Assembly: GCF_014199935.1 (NCBI RefSeq)
Contig: NZ_JACHOP010000014.1
Coordinates: 1-64,000 of the forward strand
Source of the DNA: Methylorubrum rhodinum
GTDB taxonomy: Bacteria; Pseudomonadota; Alphaproteobacteria; Rhizobiales; Beijerinckiaceae
Direction of reading: 5' to 3'
Length of the DNA: 64,000 nt
Below, piece after piece: positions 25,837 through 37,509 of this stretch; the stretch's first letter is position 1, and every line of letters begins with the position of its first letter. The notes below the pieces were generated by a model, which saw nothing but the letters and a program-made list of their open reading frames with translations, was not told the DNA's origin and searched no databases. The translations under genes were made by a program, and so were the position numbers.

Positions 25837-25936
25837 GCGCAAGTCTTCGGCCCCTGTCCGCACCCGCATCGGCCCCGGAAGGCGGCGTGTGCCGAAGGTC
25901 ACGCTCGTCTTCCGGGGGCCGGGGCCGTCGAACGTC

Positions 25937-27226
<1,290 letters not shown>

Positions 27227-27439
27227 GGGAACGCGGACCTTTCTCGCGACGGGGACAGCACCGGACCGGAAGCCGAACCGCCTCCCGCTCCGTTGTGGCG
27301 CCGCAGCGGGACGCTGCGCCTGCTCACTGGAATACCGGGTTAGCGGATCGGCTCCCGCCCAGCAACGGGCGGGTGCCACCCGTCCTTCGCAGATGCGAGA
27401 TCCGGGCCGATTTGTCACCGGCGGTGCAGCAGCCCGGCC

Positions 27440-28864
27440 TCAGGCCGCGACGCGATCCCGCAGCCGCGCCAGCGACTCGTCGCGGCCGAGCACGGCCAGC
27501 ACGTCGAAGACCGGCGGCGAGGTCGCCCGCCCGGTCAGCGCCGCCCGCAGCGGCTGGGCGATCTGTCCGAGCTTGACCCCGGCCTCCTCGGCGAAGCGAC
27601 GTACCGCGGCCTCGGTGGCCGCCGCCGACCACTCGGGCAGCGTCTCGAGGGCGGGAATCAGGGCGCGCAGCCGCTCCGGCGCCTCGCCCGCCAGCAGCGC
27701 CTCCGCCTTGGCGTCGAGCGCCAGCGGGCGCGGGGCGTAGAGGTAGAAGGCGCTGTCCAAGAGTTCGACCAGGGTCTTGGCGCGCTCCTTCAGCCCCGGC
27801 ATCGCCGCGATCAGTTTTGCACGCAACGCCGGCGTCAGCTCCGTCGGCAGGCCGCGCTCGGGGCCGCGGGCCGGCAGGATCGCCTCGATGGCATCCACCA
27901 GCGCGGTATCATCGCTGCCGCGGATGTAGAGGCCGTTGACGCTCTCGAGCTTGGTGAAGTCGAACCGCGCCGCCGACCGGCCGATCGCCTTCAGGTCGAA
28001 GGCCGCGACCATCTCCTCGGTGGAGAAGATTTCCTGGTCGCCGTGGCTCCAGCCGAGGCGGACGAGGTAGTTGCGCAGCGCCGCGGGAAGGTAGCCGCGG
28101 TCGCGGTACTCCTCGACGCCGAGCGCGCCGTGGCGCTTCGACAGCTTGGCGCCGTCCGCCCCGTGGATCAGCGGGATATGCGCCATCGCCGGCACGTCCC
28201 AGCCGAGCGCGCGGTAGATCTGGCTCTGGCGGGCGGCGTTGGTGAGGTGGTCGTCGCCGCGGATGATCTGGGTCACGCCCATGTCGTGGTCGTCCACCAC
28301 GACGGCGAGCATGTAGGTCGGCGTGCCGTCGGAGCGCAGCAGCACGAGGTCGTCGAGGTCGCGGTTGGCCCAGGTGACGCGGCCCTGCACCCCGTCCTCC
28401 ACCGCGGTCTCGCCCTCGGTCGGCGCGCGCAGGCGGATCACCGGCTTGACGCCGGCCGGCGCCTCGGCGGGGTCGCGGTCGCGCCAGCGCCCGTCGTAGC
28501 GCGGCGCCCGGCCCTCGGCGCGGGCGGTCTCGCGCATCTGCGTCAGCTCGTCGGCGGTGGCGTAGCAATGGTAGGCGTTGCCGGAGGCCAGAAGGCTCTC
28601 GGCGACCGCGCGGTGGCGGTCCGCGCGGGCGAACTGGTAGATCACCTCCCCGTCCCAATCGAGGCCGAGCCAGCGCATCCCGTCGAGGATCGCGTCGATG
28701 GCCCCTTGGGTCGAGCGATCGCGGTCGGTGTCCTCGATGCGCAGCAGCATCCTGCCGCCGAAGCGCCGGGCATAGAGCCAGTTGAACAGGGCCGTGCGCG
28801 CGCCGCCGATATGGAGAAAGCCCGTGGGCGAGGGCGCAAAGCGCGTGACGACGGGTGCCGACAT
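27440..28864 (-). CDS. gltX: Glutamyl-tRNA synthetase, 474 aa
   Basis: Class I aminoacyl-tRNA synthetase that charges tRNA-Glu. The HIGH-type motif is [13 protein letters not shown] (residues 9-21) and the KMSKS-type loop is KLSKRHG (240-246). The C-terminal anticodon-binding helical domain runs from about 320 to 474. Many alphaproteobacteria have two GltX copies, one of which may charge tRNA-Gln; which this is cannot be told here. The start ATG at 28864 fits the family N-terminus. It is divergent from comEC, with 147 bases between starts. Confidence 0.96.
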   Translation of the reverse strand: MSAPVVTRFAPSPTGFLHIGGARTALFNWLYARRFGGRMLLRIEDTDRDRSTQGAIDAILDGMRWLGLDWDGEVIYQFARADRHRAVAESLLASGNAYHCYATADELTQMRETARAEGRAPRYDGRWRDRDPAEAPAGVKPVIRLRAPTEGETAVEDGVQGRVTWANRDLDDLVLLRSDGTPTYMLAVVVDDHDMGVTQIIRGDDHLTNAARQSQIYRALGWDVPAMAHIPLIHGADGAKLSKRHGALGVEEYRDRGYLPAALRNYLVRLGWSHGDQEIFSTEEMVAAFDLKAIGRSAARFDFTKLESVNGLYIRGSDDTALVDAIEAILPARGPERGLPTELTPALRAKLIAAMPGLKERAKTLVELLDSAFYLYAPRPLALDAKAEALLAGEAPERLRALIPALETLPEWSAAATEAAVRRFAEEAGVKLGQIAQPLRAALTGRATSPPVFDVLAVLGRDESLARLRDRVAA

Positions 28865-29011
28865 CGATCTTTTCTTGAATAAAACGTGGGATTTCGGGAG
28901 GGCGACCGCGGCCGCTCTGTCGCGGGCGTGTAGCACGAGGATGCGGATGCGTTAAGAAATCGTCATCGGTGCCCGCCGCATGGGCACGGCGCCGGCACGG
29001 GGTGCGGCATC

Positions 29012-31255
29012 ATGGCGGAGGAGAGCGGCAGGGCGGTGCGGGGGGCGCTGCCCGCGCTCGCCGCCGGCCGCCTCCCCGCCGCCGCACGGTTCTTCGAGGT
29101 TGCTGCGGCCGAGTTCCGCGGCGGGCTCGCCCGCGAGGCGGAGCAGCGGCGGCTGTTTCCGTGGCTCGCCGTCGCCTTCGGGGCCGGCATCCTCGTCTTC
29201 TTCACCGCGACCGACGGGACGCCCTCCCTCGCCGCACCGCTGATCGCGGCGGCCCTCTGCCTTGGACTGACGCCGTTGCTGCGGGCGCGGCCGGTCTGGC
29301 TCGGCGTGATGCTGGGGCTCGCCGCCGCCTTCCTCGGCTTCGCCGCGGGCGTCCGGCGCGTCGCCTCGGTCGCAGGACCGGTCCTCGCCCGCACCACCAT
29401 CGCGCCGCTCACCGGCGTGGTGGAGGCGCTGGACGAGCGCGAGGGGGGCGCCCGGCTCATCGTACGGGTCGAGAGCTTCGGCGACCTGTCCGAGGCGGCG
29501 CGCCCGCGCCGCGTCCGCGTCTCCTACCGCACGGCTCAAGTGTTGCGGCCGGGCGATTCCCTCCGCGCCACCGCCCGCCTGCTGCCGCCGCCGGAAGCGG
29601 CGCGGCCCGGCGGCTACGATTTCGCCCGCGACGCCTATTTCCGCGGCATCGGCGCCGTCGGCTCGCTCACCGGCAAGGTCGAGGTTCTTCCACCGTCGGC
29701 GCCGCTGGCGACCGAACTGCGCCTGGGAGCGTCGATCGACGAGGCCCGCAACGTCCTGACCCGCCGCATCACCGAGGCGATCGGCGGACAGGCCGGCGCG
29801 GTCGCCGCCGCCCTGGTGACCGGCAAGCGCGGGCTGATCTCGGAGGAGACCAACGCCGTGCTGCGGGCAGCCGGCATCTACCACGTCGTCTCCATCTCCG
29901 GCTTGCACATGGTGCTCGCCGCGGGCGTGGTGTTCTGGCTGGTGCGGGCGGGCCTCGCCCTCGTGCCGATCCTGGCGCTCGCGGTCCCGATCAAGAAGAT
30001 CGCGGCCGGCGTCGCCATGGTGGGCGTGACCGCCTACTGCGCGTTCTCCGGTTGGGACGTGGCGGCCGAGCGGGCGCTGATCATGACGCTGGTGATGCTC
30101 GGGGCGATCCTGGTCGACCGGCCGGCGCTCAGCATGCGCAACCTCGCGCTCGCCGCCATCCTCGCGCTCGCCCGCGAGCCGGAGTCGCTGCTCGGCCCGA
30201 GCTTCCAGATGTCGTTCGGAGCGGTGGCCGGGCTGATCGCCTGCGCGCCGCTCCTCGACGGGCGGTTTTTTCGCCGGGAGGGCGGCTCGTGGCCCGCCCG
30301 CGCCCTGTCCTGGCTGATGACGGTCGGCGTCGGCACGTTGGCGACGACGCTGGTCGCGCAGATCGCCACCGCGCCGTTTGCGACCTACCATTTCCAGACG
30401 GTGCAGCCCTTCGGCCTCGTCGGCAATGCGCTGACGCTGCCGCTGGTCTCGCTCGCGGTGATGCCCGCGGCGGTGCTCGGGATGCTCGCCTACCCCTTCG
30501 CCCTCGACCGACCGGTCTGGTGGCTGATGGGGCTCGCCGTGCGCGGCATGCTCGCCATCTCCGCCTGGATCGCCGGCTTCGGTCAGGCCAACGTCGTGCT
30601 GCCGGCCTTCGGCACCGGGGCGCTGATGCTGCTTGCCCTCGCGCTTCTGCTCGCGACCCTGCCGGTCTCGCGGCTGAAGGCGCTCGCGGTCCTGCCGGCC
30701 GCCTGCGGACTGGCGCTGGCCGCGACCCCGGCGCGCTTCGACCTCTACATCGACCGCGACGGCGCGGGTGCGGCGCTCCGCGGGGCCGATGGGCGCCTCG
30801 CCGTACTCGGGAGGCCGCCGGCCTTCGTGCTGGAGCAGTGGCTGAAGGCGGACGGCGATTCGCGCCCGGCCGCCGACGTGAGCGGCGGCCCGGACGTGCG
30901 CTGCGACCGCCTCGGCTGCACCATGACGGCCACGGACGGCCGCAAGATCGCCCTGGTCACCGACAAGCGCGCCTTTGCCGAGGATTGCGCCCGCGCCGAC
31001 ATCCTGATCACGCGCCTGACCATCCCGCCGGGCTGCGTCGCGCCGCTGCGCATCGACCGGGCCCATCTCGCGGCGCAGGGCGCGACCGCGATCCGCCTCG
31101 GCCCGGCGGGACCCGAGATCGTCACCGCCCGAGGCAGCGGCACGCCGAGACCCTGGCAGGCGCGGCCCACCACCGGGCCGCCGCCCTCCCCTCCGGCGAC
31201 CGGCGGTGCGTTCGCACCCGAGCCCGCCGACCCGTCGCCGGAATCGCTTCAGTAG
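29012..31255 (+). CDS. comEC: ComEC/Rec2 family DNA-uptake membrane protein, 747 aa
   Basis: A large inner-membrane protein. Order: N-terminal helices with a DUF4131-type OB region (residues about 45-200), then the Competence domain with about eight helices (about 235-520; [27 protein letters not shown] and the [10 protein letters not shown] motif are diagnostic), then a C-terminal extracytoplasmic part (about 550-747). It forms the channel that carries single-stranded DNA across the inner membrane. The C-terminal part lacks a recognisable metallo-beta-lactamase HxHxDH motif, as in some alphaproteobacterial forms. The stop overlaps the end of lexA by 7 bases (convergent). Confidence 0.85.
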   Translation: MAEESGRAVRGALPALAAGRLPAAARFFEVAAAEFRGGLAREAEQRRLFPWLAVAFGAGILVFFTATDGTPSLAAPLIAAALCLGLTPLLRARPVWLGVMLGLAAAFLGFAAGVRRVASVAGPVLARTTIAPLTGVVEALDEREGGARLIVRVESFGDLSEAARPRRVRVSYRTAQVLRPGDSLRATARLLPPPEAARPGGYDFARDAYFRGIGAVGSLTGKVEVLPPSAPLATELRLGASIDEARNVLTRRITEAIGGQAGAVAAALVTGKRGLISEETNAVLRAAGIYHVVSISGLHMVLAAGVVFWLVRAGLALVPILALAVPIKKIAAGVAMVGVTAYCAFSGWDVAAERALIMTLVMLGAILVDRPALSMRNLALAAILALAREPESLLGPSFQMSFGAVAGLIACAPLLDGRFFRREGGSWPARALSWLMTVGVGTLATTLVAQIATAPFATYHFQTVQPFGLVGNALTLPLVSLAVMPAAVLGMLAYPFALDRPVWWLMGLAVRGMLAISAWIAGFGQANVVLPAFGTGALMLLALALLLATLPVSRLKALAVLPAACGLALAATPARFDLYIDRDGAGAALRGADGRLAVLGRPPAFVLEQWLKADGDSRPAADVSGGPDVRCDRLGCTMTATDGRKIALVTDKRAFAEDCARADILITRLTIPPGCVAPLRIDRAHLAAQGATAIRLGPAGPEIVTARGSGTPRPWQARPTTGPPPSPPATGGAFAPEPADPSPESLQ

Positions 31256-31974
31256 CGGCGCACGAGGCTGACGAGCTTGCCCTGGATGCGCACCCGGTCG
31301 GGCCCGAGCACGCGGGTCTCGTAGGCCGGGTTCGCGGCCTCCAGCGCGATCGAGGAGCCGCGGCGGCGCAGGCGCTTCAGGGTCGCCTCCTCATCGTCGA
31401 TCAATGCGACGATGATGTCGCCGTTGTTGGCGGTCTCCTGCTTGTGGATCACCACCAGATCGCCGTCGAGGATGCCGGCCTCGATCATCGAATCGCCCCG
31501 CACCTCGAGCGCGTAATGCTCGCCGCCGGCCAGGAAGTCCGGTGACATCGCGATGGTGTGGCTCTGGCTCTCGATCGCCGAGATCGGCGTACCGGCGGCG
31601 ATCCGGCCCATCACCGGCACGATCACCGGACGGCCCTCGCCGTCCTGCGCCTGAAGGAGCGGCGCTTTCGGCGCGGGGGGCTTGCCGGACAGCCCACCCT
31701 CGACCACGCTCGGGGTGAAGCGGCGCGGTTCGGCGGGAGCGGCCGGCTTGGCGGCGGGCGCCTCGGGCATGCGCAGGATTTCGAGCGCACGCGCCCGGTT
31801 CGGCAGGCGGCGCAGGAAGCCGCGCTCCTCCAAGGCCATGATCAGGCGGTGGATGCCGGACTTCGACTTGAGATCGAGCGCGTCCTTCATCTCGTCGAAG
31901 GACGGGGGGACGCCGCTCTCCTGCATCCGGGCCTGGATGAACTGGAGCAGTTCGAGTTGCTTGCGGGTCAGCAT
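31249..31974 (-). CDS. lexA: SOS repressor LexA, 241 aa
   Basis: An N-terminal winged-helix DNA-binding domain (residues 1-67, [25 protein letters not shown]) is joined by an Ala/Pro linker (68-105) to an S24 autopeptidase domain. The cleavage site Ala127-Gly128 (GRIAAGTP), Ser162 (GDSMIEAG) and Lys200 (ATLKRL) are all in place, so RecA-stimulated self-cleavage is expected. The ATG at 31974 gives the usual [10 protein letters not shown] start. An SOS box lies 72 bases upstream, showing autoregulation. Confidence 0.96.
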   Translation of the reverse strand: MLTRKQLELLQFIQARMQESGVPPSFDEMKDALDLKSKSGIHRLIMALEERGFLRRLPNRARALEILRMPEAPAAKPAAPAEPRRFTPSVVEGGLSGKPPAPKAPLLQAQDGEGRPVIVPVMGRIAAGTPISAIESQSHTIAMSPDFLAGGEHYALEVRGDSMIEAGILDGDLVVIHKQETANNGDIIVALIDDEEATLKRLRRRGSSIALEAANPAYETRVLGPDRVRIQGKLVSLVRRY

Positions 31975-32045
31975 GCGGCACCTGCTGTCGGGGGCGGCCG
32001 AAGCGCTCCCCGATCGTCGAAAAACAAATCGCGAACAGGCTAGAC

Positions 32046-32060
32046 GTTCCCCACCTGTTC
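32046..32060. promoter_or_regulatory. LexA box upstream of lexA
   Basis: GTTCCCCACCTGTTC is an exact GTTC-N7-GTTC site of the alphaproteobacterial type, 72 bases before the lexA start. Position and exact match make autoregulation very likely. The remaining shared region up to the divergent gene at 32435 (31975-32434 in total) is locally AT-rich around 32225-32275 and shows no other gene. Confidence 0.85.
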
Positions 32061-32434
32061 CGCAAGGGCGTCCTCGGCCGCTCCGGTGGTGCTGGGGCGA
32101 TTCTCGATTATCGGGGGATCGCTTGCCGTCGCTCATTGGCGAAGGCCGAAAAAATGCCAGGAAGGGCAGACGTTTAGGCTTTTGCCGACGGGAAGCTCGA
32201 ACGTCCGAGCCGAAGCTCGCCAGATAGCGACGGAAATTTACCTAAACACCTGCAAAAATTGATGCTTTTCCGTTGTCGGCGGGGAATGCAGCGGTGTCGG
32301 ACGTTCCAGGGGCGCATTCCCCTCGGATGAAGAGGTTTGGACCGCAGGCGTTTCGGTCGCCTCGCCCGGAGAATCTGCTATTCAGGCGGTCACGGCCCCG
32401 TGTGGCCGATCCGATCGTGCCGTTCGAGAGTGAA

Positions 32435-33592
32435 ATGCGCCCGAAGTCCGGTTTCGGCCTCGCCGCCATGCCCGCCATCATGGGTATGCTGGCCGCCCTC
32501 GCGGCCGCGCCGGCGCAGGCCGCCACGCCGCCGGTGCAGCCCGCCGAGGGGCCGGGGGGCGTCGGCGACAAGAGCGCCACCATCGCCAAGCGCGCGGTCG
32601 GCAAGGCGAGCGCCGCCACCTTCGTGTTCCACAAGGCCGGCCCCGCGCCCTCCGGCGGGCGGCCGGTGGCGGTGTTCCTGCACGCCTGGGGCGCGGCCAA
32701 CCCGCAGGCCTACGGCGCCTGGATCGACCATCTCGCCCGCAACGACTGGCTGGTGCTGTTTCCCCGCTTCCAGGAACTGAACCGCACCAAGCCCTCCGAC
32801 GCGCCGGCCATCGCAGCCCGCCTCGTCAAGTCGGCGCTCGCCGACCTCGCGAGCGATGCCGACGCCAAGCCCGATACCGGCCGCCTCGCCCTGATCGGGC
32901 ATCTGGCCGGCGCGCCGCTCGCCGCCCACATCGCGGCGGAGGCCGCGCAGAACGGCCTGCCCGCGCCGAAACTCGTCTTCGCGGTGATGCCCGGCGGCAT
33001 CGCCCGCGACGCCAAGTCCCGCGGCATCCCGCTGGGTGAGCTGAACACCATCGATCCCGGCACGATGCTCGTCACCCTGATCGGCGACAAGGACGCTCGC
33101 GCCGCCGACGCCGCCGCGCGCAAGATCTTGCGCGATGCGACCGCGGTGCCGGCCGAGCGCAAGCTGTTCGTGCGGGCGCTGTCGGACGATCACGGCTTCC
33201 CGGCGCTCACTGCCACGCTCGCCTCGCCCGCCGGGCTCGACGCAGCCTACGATTCGGGCGCGATCAAGCTGCCGCCGGACCCGCCCGGCGAGAAGCCGCC
33301 GCCGTTCCGCTGGTCGGCCGACATGGCGCTGTCCGGCGAGCAGACCCAGCTCGTCGCCCAGATCAACAACGCGCGCGCCGACAGCCTCGATTTCCTCGCC
33401 TTCTGGCGCAGCTTCGACATGGCGGCGGCGGCCGCCTTCACGGCCAAGGACGCCGCCAGCCTCAAGGCCAACCCGGCCTTCAGCGACATGCAGCGTTGGA
33501 GCGACGGCTGGCCGGTGAAGCGCCTCGGCGTGGAGGTGCCCAAACCCCACGCCCCGGCGAGCCCTGGCGCGAGCAGCGGGCGGCAGCCATGA
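32435..33592 (+). CDS. Secreted alpha/beta-hydrolase-like protein lacking the nucleophile Ser, 385 aa
   Basis: A signal peptide (residues about 1-31, ending AQAATP) is followed by an alpha/beta-hydrolase-like fold: AVFLHAWGAANPQAYGAWIDHLA is the oxyanion-type N-terminal strand, and LALIGHLAGAPLAAHIA occupies the nucleophile elbow. The expected G-x-S-x-G is G-H-L-A-G: Ser is replaced by Leu, and the DNA there reads cleanly. A candidate His remains in SDDHGFPALT. The C-terminal 90 residues are Ala/Asp-rich with FWRSFDMA. It may be a non-enzymatic binding protein. The start ATG at 32435 is the last Met before the hydrophobic segment. It is divergent from lexA. Confidence 0.7.
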   Translation: MRPKSGFGLAAMPAIMGMLAALAAAPAQAATPPVQPAEGPGGVGDKSATIAKRAVGKASAATFVFHKAGPAPSGGRPVAVFLHAWGAANPQAYGAWIDHLARNDWLVLFPRFQELNRTKPSDAPAIAARLVKSALADLASDADAKPDTGRLALIGHLAGAPLAAHIAAEAAQNGLPAPKLVFAVMPGGIARDAKSRGIPLGELNTIDPGTMLVTLIGDKDARAADAAARKILRDATAVPAERKLFVRALSDDHGFPALTATLASPAGLDAAYDSGAIKLPPDPPGEKPPPFRWSADMALSGEQTQLVAQINNARADSLDFLAFWRSFDMAAAAAFTAKDAASLKANPAFSDMQRWSDGWPVKRLGVEVPKPHAPASPGASSGRQP

Positions 33593-34042
33593 GAGCGCGT
33601 GCCGTCCGCACCGTTTCCCGTCGGTTCGCTGCGGCGTGAGGTTTCGCAAGATTTCCGGCTGCCCAGAGGGAGTTTTTGACCCCACGAAAGTATATCAGGT
33701 AATGATGCCCGTTCATCGACAAGGACACGACGGCAATCGCTAGAGCATTGATCCGGAAATTGGGGTTCGGCTTGCCTAAAAAGCAGATGCGACACTAGAC
33801 AATGCTTTAGAATTGTCCATTTGAAAATCGAAGATTGCCAAAAAAGGCGAAAGTATATTGTATTTCAGCGGAATTGAAGGGCTTCGGTACGATTCGCGCG
33901 CTCCTGCGCTGGACGGGCGCGAGGGGATCGCGCCGGTCGGCCGGCCCGCCGACGTGGCTCCAGCCTTCAGAACCGTCTCCCGATCCGGCACTTCATCGAA
34001 GCTTTGCGCCCGGCCCGCCGCGACGGGCTCCCGCCACCCTCG
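33593..34042. other. AT-rich intergenic region with a degenerate repeat
   Basis: About 450 bases between convergent genes, with no credible gene. It contains the degenerate two-hairpin repeat at 33741-33810 and an AT-rich stretch (about 33810-33885) unlike the rest of the window. The string CGAAAGTATAT occurs twice, at about 33685 and 33849. It may be a decayed insertion. Confidence 0.5.
33741..33810. repeat. Degenerate copy of the two-hairpin TAGAGC repeat
   Basis: It starts TAGAGCATTGATCCGGAAAT, keeps GGGGTTCGG and CAGATGCGACA of the family, and ends AATGCTTTA. The second hairpin of full copies is missing. About 70 bases long. Confidence 0.6.
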
Positions 34043-34972
34043 TCACGACTCACCCGTCCCACGACAACGCGCAGGATCCGGCGGTTCGACCGGCTCGTCC
34101 TCCGGGATCACATCCACCTCGACCCTCAGCTTCTGCGCGCCCGCCGAGGAGACGATGCCGTCGATGGGAGCCACGTCGCCGTAATCGCGGCCGCGGGCGA
34201 CGACGATGTGGTCGTCCTGCACGATGCAGGCGTTGGTCGGGTCGAGTCCGATCCAGCCGAGGTCCTGCCCGCACCACAGCGCGACCCAGGCGTGGCTGGC
34301 GTCGGCCCCGCGCAGGCGCGCACGGCCGGGCGGCGGGCGCGTGCGCAGGTAGCCGCTGACATAGGCCGCGGGCAGGCCAAGGCCGCGCAAGCCCGCGATC
34401 ATCACGTGGGCGAAATCCTGGCAGACGCCGGCCCGGAGCGCGAAGGCCTCGGCCAGCGGCGTCGAGACCGTGGTGGCCTTGGCGTCGAACCGAAAATCGT
34501 CTCGCATGCGGCGCATCAGCTCGACGGCGCCGCCGTAAGCGCTGCGGCCGGGCGAGAAGCTGCCGCGGGCGTAGTCGGTCACCGCCGGGACGAGGGGTAC
34601 CCGCTGGCTGCGGAACTGGAAATGGGCCGGCCCGTCCGGGCCGAGGCTCGGCAGGGCCAGCGCCGCCTCGCGCACGGCCTCCCAGCCGGGGCCGGATTCC
34701 GGCGGCGGAGGCGGCGGACGCTCGACCGAGACCCGCGACAGGGCCTCGACCGAGAAGGTCTCGTGCGGTTCGTCGAGGACGAGGCCGACCGTGTCGAGGC
34801 CGAAGAAGTCGCGCCGCTCCACGCGGCTCTTCGGGGCGGGGGTGATCGCGACGCTGCTCTCCAGCACCCGCTGCCCGTCGCCGTCGCGGGGGCGCAGGCG
34901 CAAGGTACAGCGCGCGGAGCGGACTTTGCGGGCGTAGCGGTAGGTGGTGAGGTGGCGCAGGCCGTAGATCAC
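34043..34972 (-). CDS. Transglutaminase-like cysteine protease, 309 aa
   Basis: An N-terminal bacterial transglutaminase-associated beta domain (residues 1-120, [19 protein letters not shown]) is followed by a transglutaminase-like core with Cys184 (AGVCQDFAHVM), His227 (ASHAWVALW) and Asp244 (GLDPTNA). The triad is complete, so peptidase or amide-forming activity is possible. It is the third gene of an operon; its GTG start overlaps the stop of the ATP-grasp gene (GTGA, 34969-34972). The operon is conserved in many bacteria but has no proven product. A role in making or trimming a peptide-like molecule is a prediction from the domains. Confidence 0.87.
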   Translation of the reverse strand: MIYGLRHLTTYRYARKVRSARCTLRLRPRDGDGQRVLESSVAITPAPKSRVERRDFFGLDTVGLVLDEPHETFSVEALSRVSVERPPPPPPESGPGWEAVREAALALPSLGPDGPAHFQFRSQRVPLVPAVTDYARGSFSPGRSAYGGAVELMRRMRDDFRFDAKATTVSTPLAEAFALRAGVCQDFAHVMIAGLRGLGLPAAYVSGYLRTRPPPGRARLRGADASHAWVALWCGQDLGWIGLDPTNACIVQDDHIVVARGRDYGDVAPIDGIVSSAGAQKLRVEVDVIPEDEPVEPPDPARCRGTGES

Positions 34973-37509
34973 GCCAGACCCGTCAGCTTCTCGGGCCGCA
35001 GCGCCTCGGCGCCGCTGGGGAAGTAGCGGCCGGCGATGCGGTCGGCGAGGCGCTCCAGTTCCTCGGCGAGCGTTTCCAGGCCCTCGCCGTCGATCTCCGC
35101 GGCCTGCGCGGTCTGGAAGGTGCCGGCCAGCGTCAGGGCGTGGCGGCGGTGCGGTTCGGGCAGGCCGTCGGCGGCGAGCGCGGGCAGCGCTTCGAGATGG
35201 GCGACGATTCCCCCCATCTGATAGGCGACCGAGCGCGGGTTGAAGGGATCGAGCACGCCCATGTCGCAGACCGCGTCGCGGCTGACGCCCGCGAGGTAGC
35301 GGGCGCCGTAGGCGATCTGCGAATCGACCAGCGCCAGCATCACACCGAGATCGTCGGCGCTGGCGTCCTCGGCGCAGAAGGCGGCGGCGAAGCCGCAGGT
35401 GTTGATCGCCCGCTCGATCCGCCGGCCGATATCGACGAAGCGCCAGCCGGTGCCGTGGTTCATGTTCTCGTGGGCGAGCCCCGTGAGTGCCGAGAGATGG
35501 CCGAGCGCGCGTTCGGCCCGGCCGCGCAGTTGCGCCTCGGTGGGGGTGAAGACCTCGCTGAAGACGAGGGTGTCGCGCAGGTCCGCCAGCGAGCGCCACG
35601 CTTCCGCGGGCAGGCGTTCGCGAAGCGAAGCGGCGATGCGGCGGGCCTCCAGCGCGTGGTTGAGGGCCGAGCCGTAATGGTCGCGCCCGCTCAGCGCCTC
35701 CTGGGCGAGGGCGGCGGTGGGGAGGTCGGCGGCCTCGACGCAATGCCACTCCTTCAAGAGCGCGCGGATGCGGCGGGCGGTCGGCGCGTCCTCGGCGGCG
35801 CAGGGGTCGGCGGTGATGGCCTCGCCGAAGCCGCCCAGATGCGCTTGGACGAGGCGGATCACGGCCTCCGCCCGCTCCAGATAGCGCCCGAGCCAGAACA
35901 GGTTGTCGGCGGCGCGCGACGGCAGGTGGCCGGCGATGCGGCGGATGCGCGGCGGCGTGGTCAGCACGAGGGTCGGGGTGTCGACGGGGGTGTCGGATAG
36001 GACCCAGACATCGGCCGAGCGGATACCGGCGCGCATCTCGCTCGGGTCGGCATCCTCGCGCTCGGCGACGCGGCAGAAGGCGCTCGGCAGGACGCGCCAG
36101 CCGTCCGGGGTCGCGGCGGCGAAGACCCGCATGACGAAGGGCCGGGCCACCAGCGCCCCGTCCTGCCATGTCGGCATGGTCGAGAGCGGGGCGGGTTCCT
36201 GCGCCACCCAGTCGAAGGCGCGCTCGCGGAGCGCCGCCAGCGCGCGCTCGCGGGCGGCGCCGAAGGCGATGGGGGCGAGAAGCGCGTCGCGCTCGGGGCC
36301 GCGCACGGCGGTGGCGGCCGGGCGCAAAGTCAGGGCGTCGAGATGGTCGAGGGTGTGGGCGAGGCCTTGCCGGTCGCCGCACCACCACGTGCGCGGGCCC
36401 GAGAGGCGCAAGCTCTCGCCGGTGAGCGCTTCGGCGATCCGCGGCAGGTAGGGGCTGAGCGCGGCCGATTCGACCACGCCGGAGCCCGGCATGTTGCCCA
36501 TCACCACGCCGCCCCGGCGCAGCACGTCGAGGAGGCCGGGCACGCCGAGGCGCGAATCGGTGCGCAACTCCAGCGGGTCGAGATAGTCGGCGTCGATCCG
36601 GCGCCACAGTGCGTCGGCGCGCTTTAGGCCGGCGACGGTGCGCACGTGGACGAGCCCGTCGCTGACCAGGAGGTCGTCGCCCTCGACGAGGAGGAAGCCG
36701 AGATAGCGGGCGAGCGCGGCCTGCTCGACATAGGTGCTGCTGTAGGGGCCCGACGTCAGCAGGCAGATGCGCGGGTCGCTGCGCTCGCAGGCCGCGGCGA
36801 GGCCGGAGCGGAACGCCTGGAAGAAGCCCGGCAGGCGCTCGACATGGAGGTCGGCGAACAGGTCCGGGTAGGCGCGGGCCAGCACCATCCGGTTCTCCAG
36901 CGCGTAGCCGAGGCCGGACGGCGCCTGCGTGCGGTCGGCGAGCACCTGCCAGCGGCCGTCGGGCCCGCGGCCCACGTCGGCGGCGTAGATCGGCAGCCAG
37001 CGCCCGCCGGGCGGGCTCAGCCCGTGGGCCGGGCGCAGGTATTCGGGGCTGCCCGCCACGACGCCGGCCGGCAGCAAGCCTTCCGCCACGAGCCGGCCCG
37101 GCCCGTATATGTCGGCGACGATGCGCTCCATCAGGCCGGCGCGCTGGACGATGCCCGCCGACAGCTCGGCCCAGTCGGCGGCGTCGATGACGAGCGGCAG
37201 CGAGCCGAGCGGCCAGGGATGCTCCTGCTTGTCGCCGTAGACCCGGTAGGAGATGCCCGCGTCGCGGATATGCCGCTCGGCGGAGAGGAAGCGGGCGGCG
37301 ATCTCGCGGTCGTCGAGGCGCCCGAGCCGGTCGAGGAAGCGCGGCCAAGCCCCTCTGAACGCGCCGTCGGCCCCGACGAGTTCGTCGGCGAGGCCGGGGC
37401 GCGGTGCGTAGCCTTGCGTCCAGCGGCGGATGCGCGCCGCCGCGTCGTCGGCCGCCTCGGCCGGGTCGGGCCGCGCCGGCCCGTCCACCAAGGCGGCCAG
37501 AGCACTCAT
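34969..37509 (-). CDS. Circularly permuted ATP-grasp fused to alpha-E domain, 846 aa
   Basis: The N-terminal two thirds (residues about 65-480) is a circularly permuted type 2 ATP-grasp module, with [59 protein letters not shown] and [12 protein letters not shown] as recognisable blocks. The C-terminal part (about 505-835) is an all-helical alpha-E domain beginning [20 protein letters not shown]. In many genomes these are two genes; here they are fused. ATP-grasp enzymes of this group are predicted amide ligases. It overlaps both neighbours by four bases, so the three proteins are made together. Confidence 0.88.
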   Translation of the reverse strand: MSALAALVDGPARPDPAEAADDAAARIRRWTQGYAPRPGLADELVGADGAFRGAWPRFLDRLGRLDDREIAARFLSAERHIRDAGISYRVYGDKQEHPWPLGSLPLVIDAADWAELSAGIVQRAGLMERIVADIYGPGRLVAEGLLPAGVVAGSPEYLRPAHGLSPPGGRWLPIYAADVGRGPDGRWQVLADRTQAPSGLGYALENRMVLARAYPDLFADLHVERLPGFFQAFRSGLAAACERSDPRICLLTSGPYSSTYVEQAALARYLGFLLVEGDDLLVSDGLVHVRTVAGLKRADALWRRIDADYLDPLELRTDSRLGVPGLLDVLRRGGVVMGNMPGSGVVESAALSPYLPRIAEALTGESLRLSGPRTWWCGDRQGLAHTLDHLDALTLRPAATAVRGPERDALLAPIAFGAARERALAALRERAFDWVAQEPAPLSTMPTWQDGALVARPFVMRVFAAATPDGWRVLPSAFCRVAEREDADPSEMRAGIRSADVWVLSDTPVDTPTLVLTTPPRIRRIAGHLPSRAADNLFWLGRYLERAEAVIRLVQAHLGGFGEAITADPCAAEDAPTARRIRALLKEWHCVEAADLPTAALAQEALSGRDHYGSALNHALEARRIAASLRERLPAEAWRSLADLRDTLVFSEVFTPTEAQLRGRAERALGHLSALTGLAHENMNHGTGWRFVDIGRRIERAINTCGFAAAFCAEDASADDLGVMLALVDSQIAYGARYLAGVSRDAVCDMGVLDPFNPRSVAYQMGGIVAHLEALPALAADGLPEPHRRHALTLAGTFQTAQAAEIDGEGLETLAEELERLADRIAGRYFPSGAEALRPEKLTGLA

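Noticed and set aside
28952..31066. Long minus-strand frame opposite comEC
   Set aside because: The product is Arg/Gly/His/Gln-rich and featureless. comEC on the plus strand has the diagnostic competence-domain motifs.
33480..33991. Small minus-strand frames in the 33.6-34.0 kb gap
   Set aside because: No ribosome site, no motif, and they cross the degenerate repeat and the end of the hydrolase gene.
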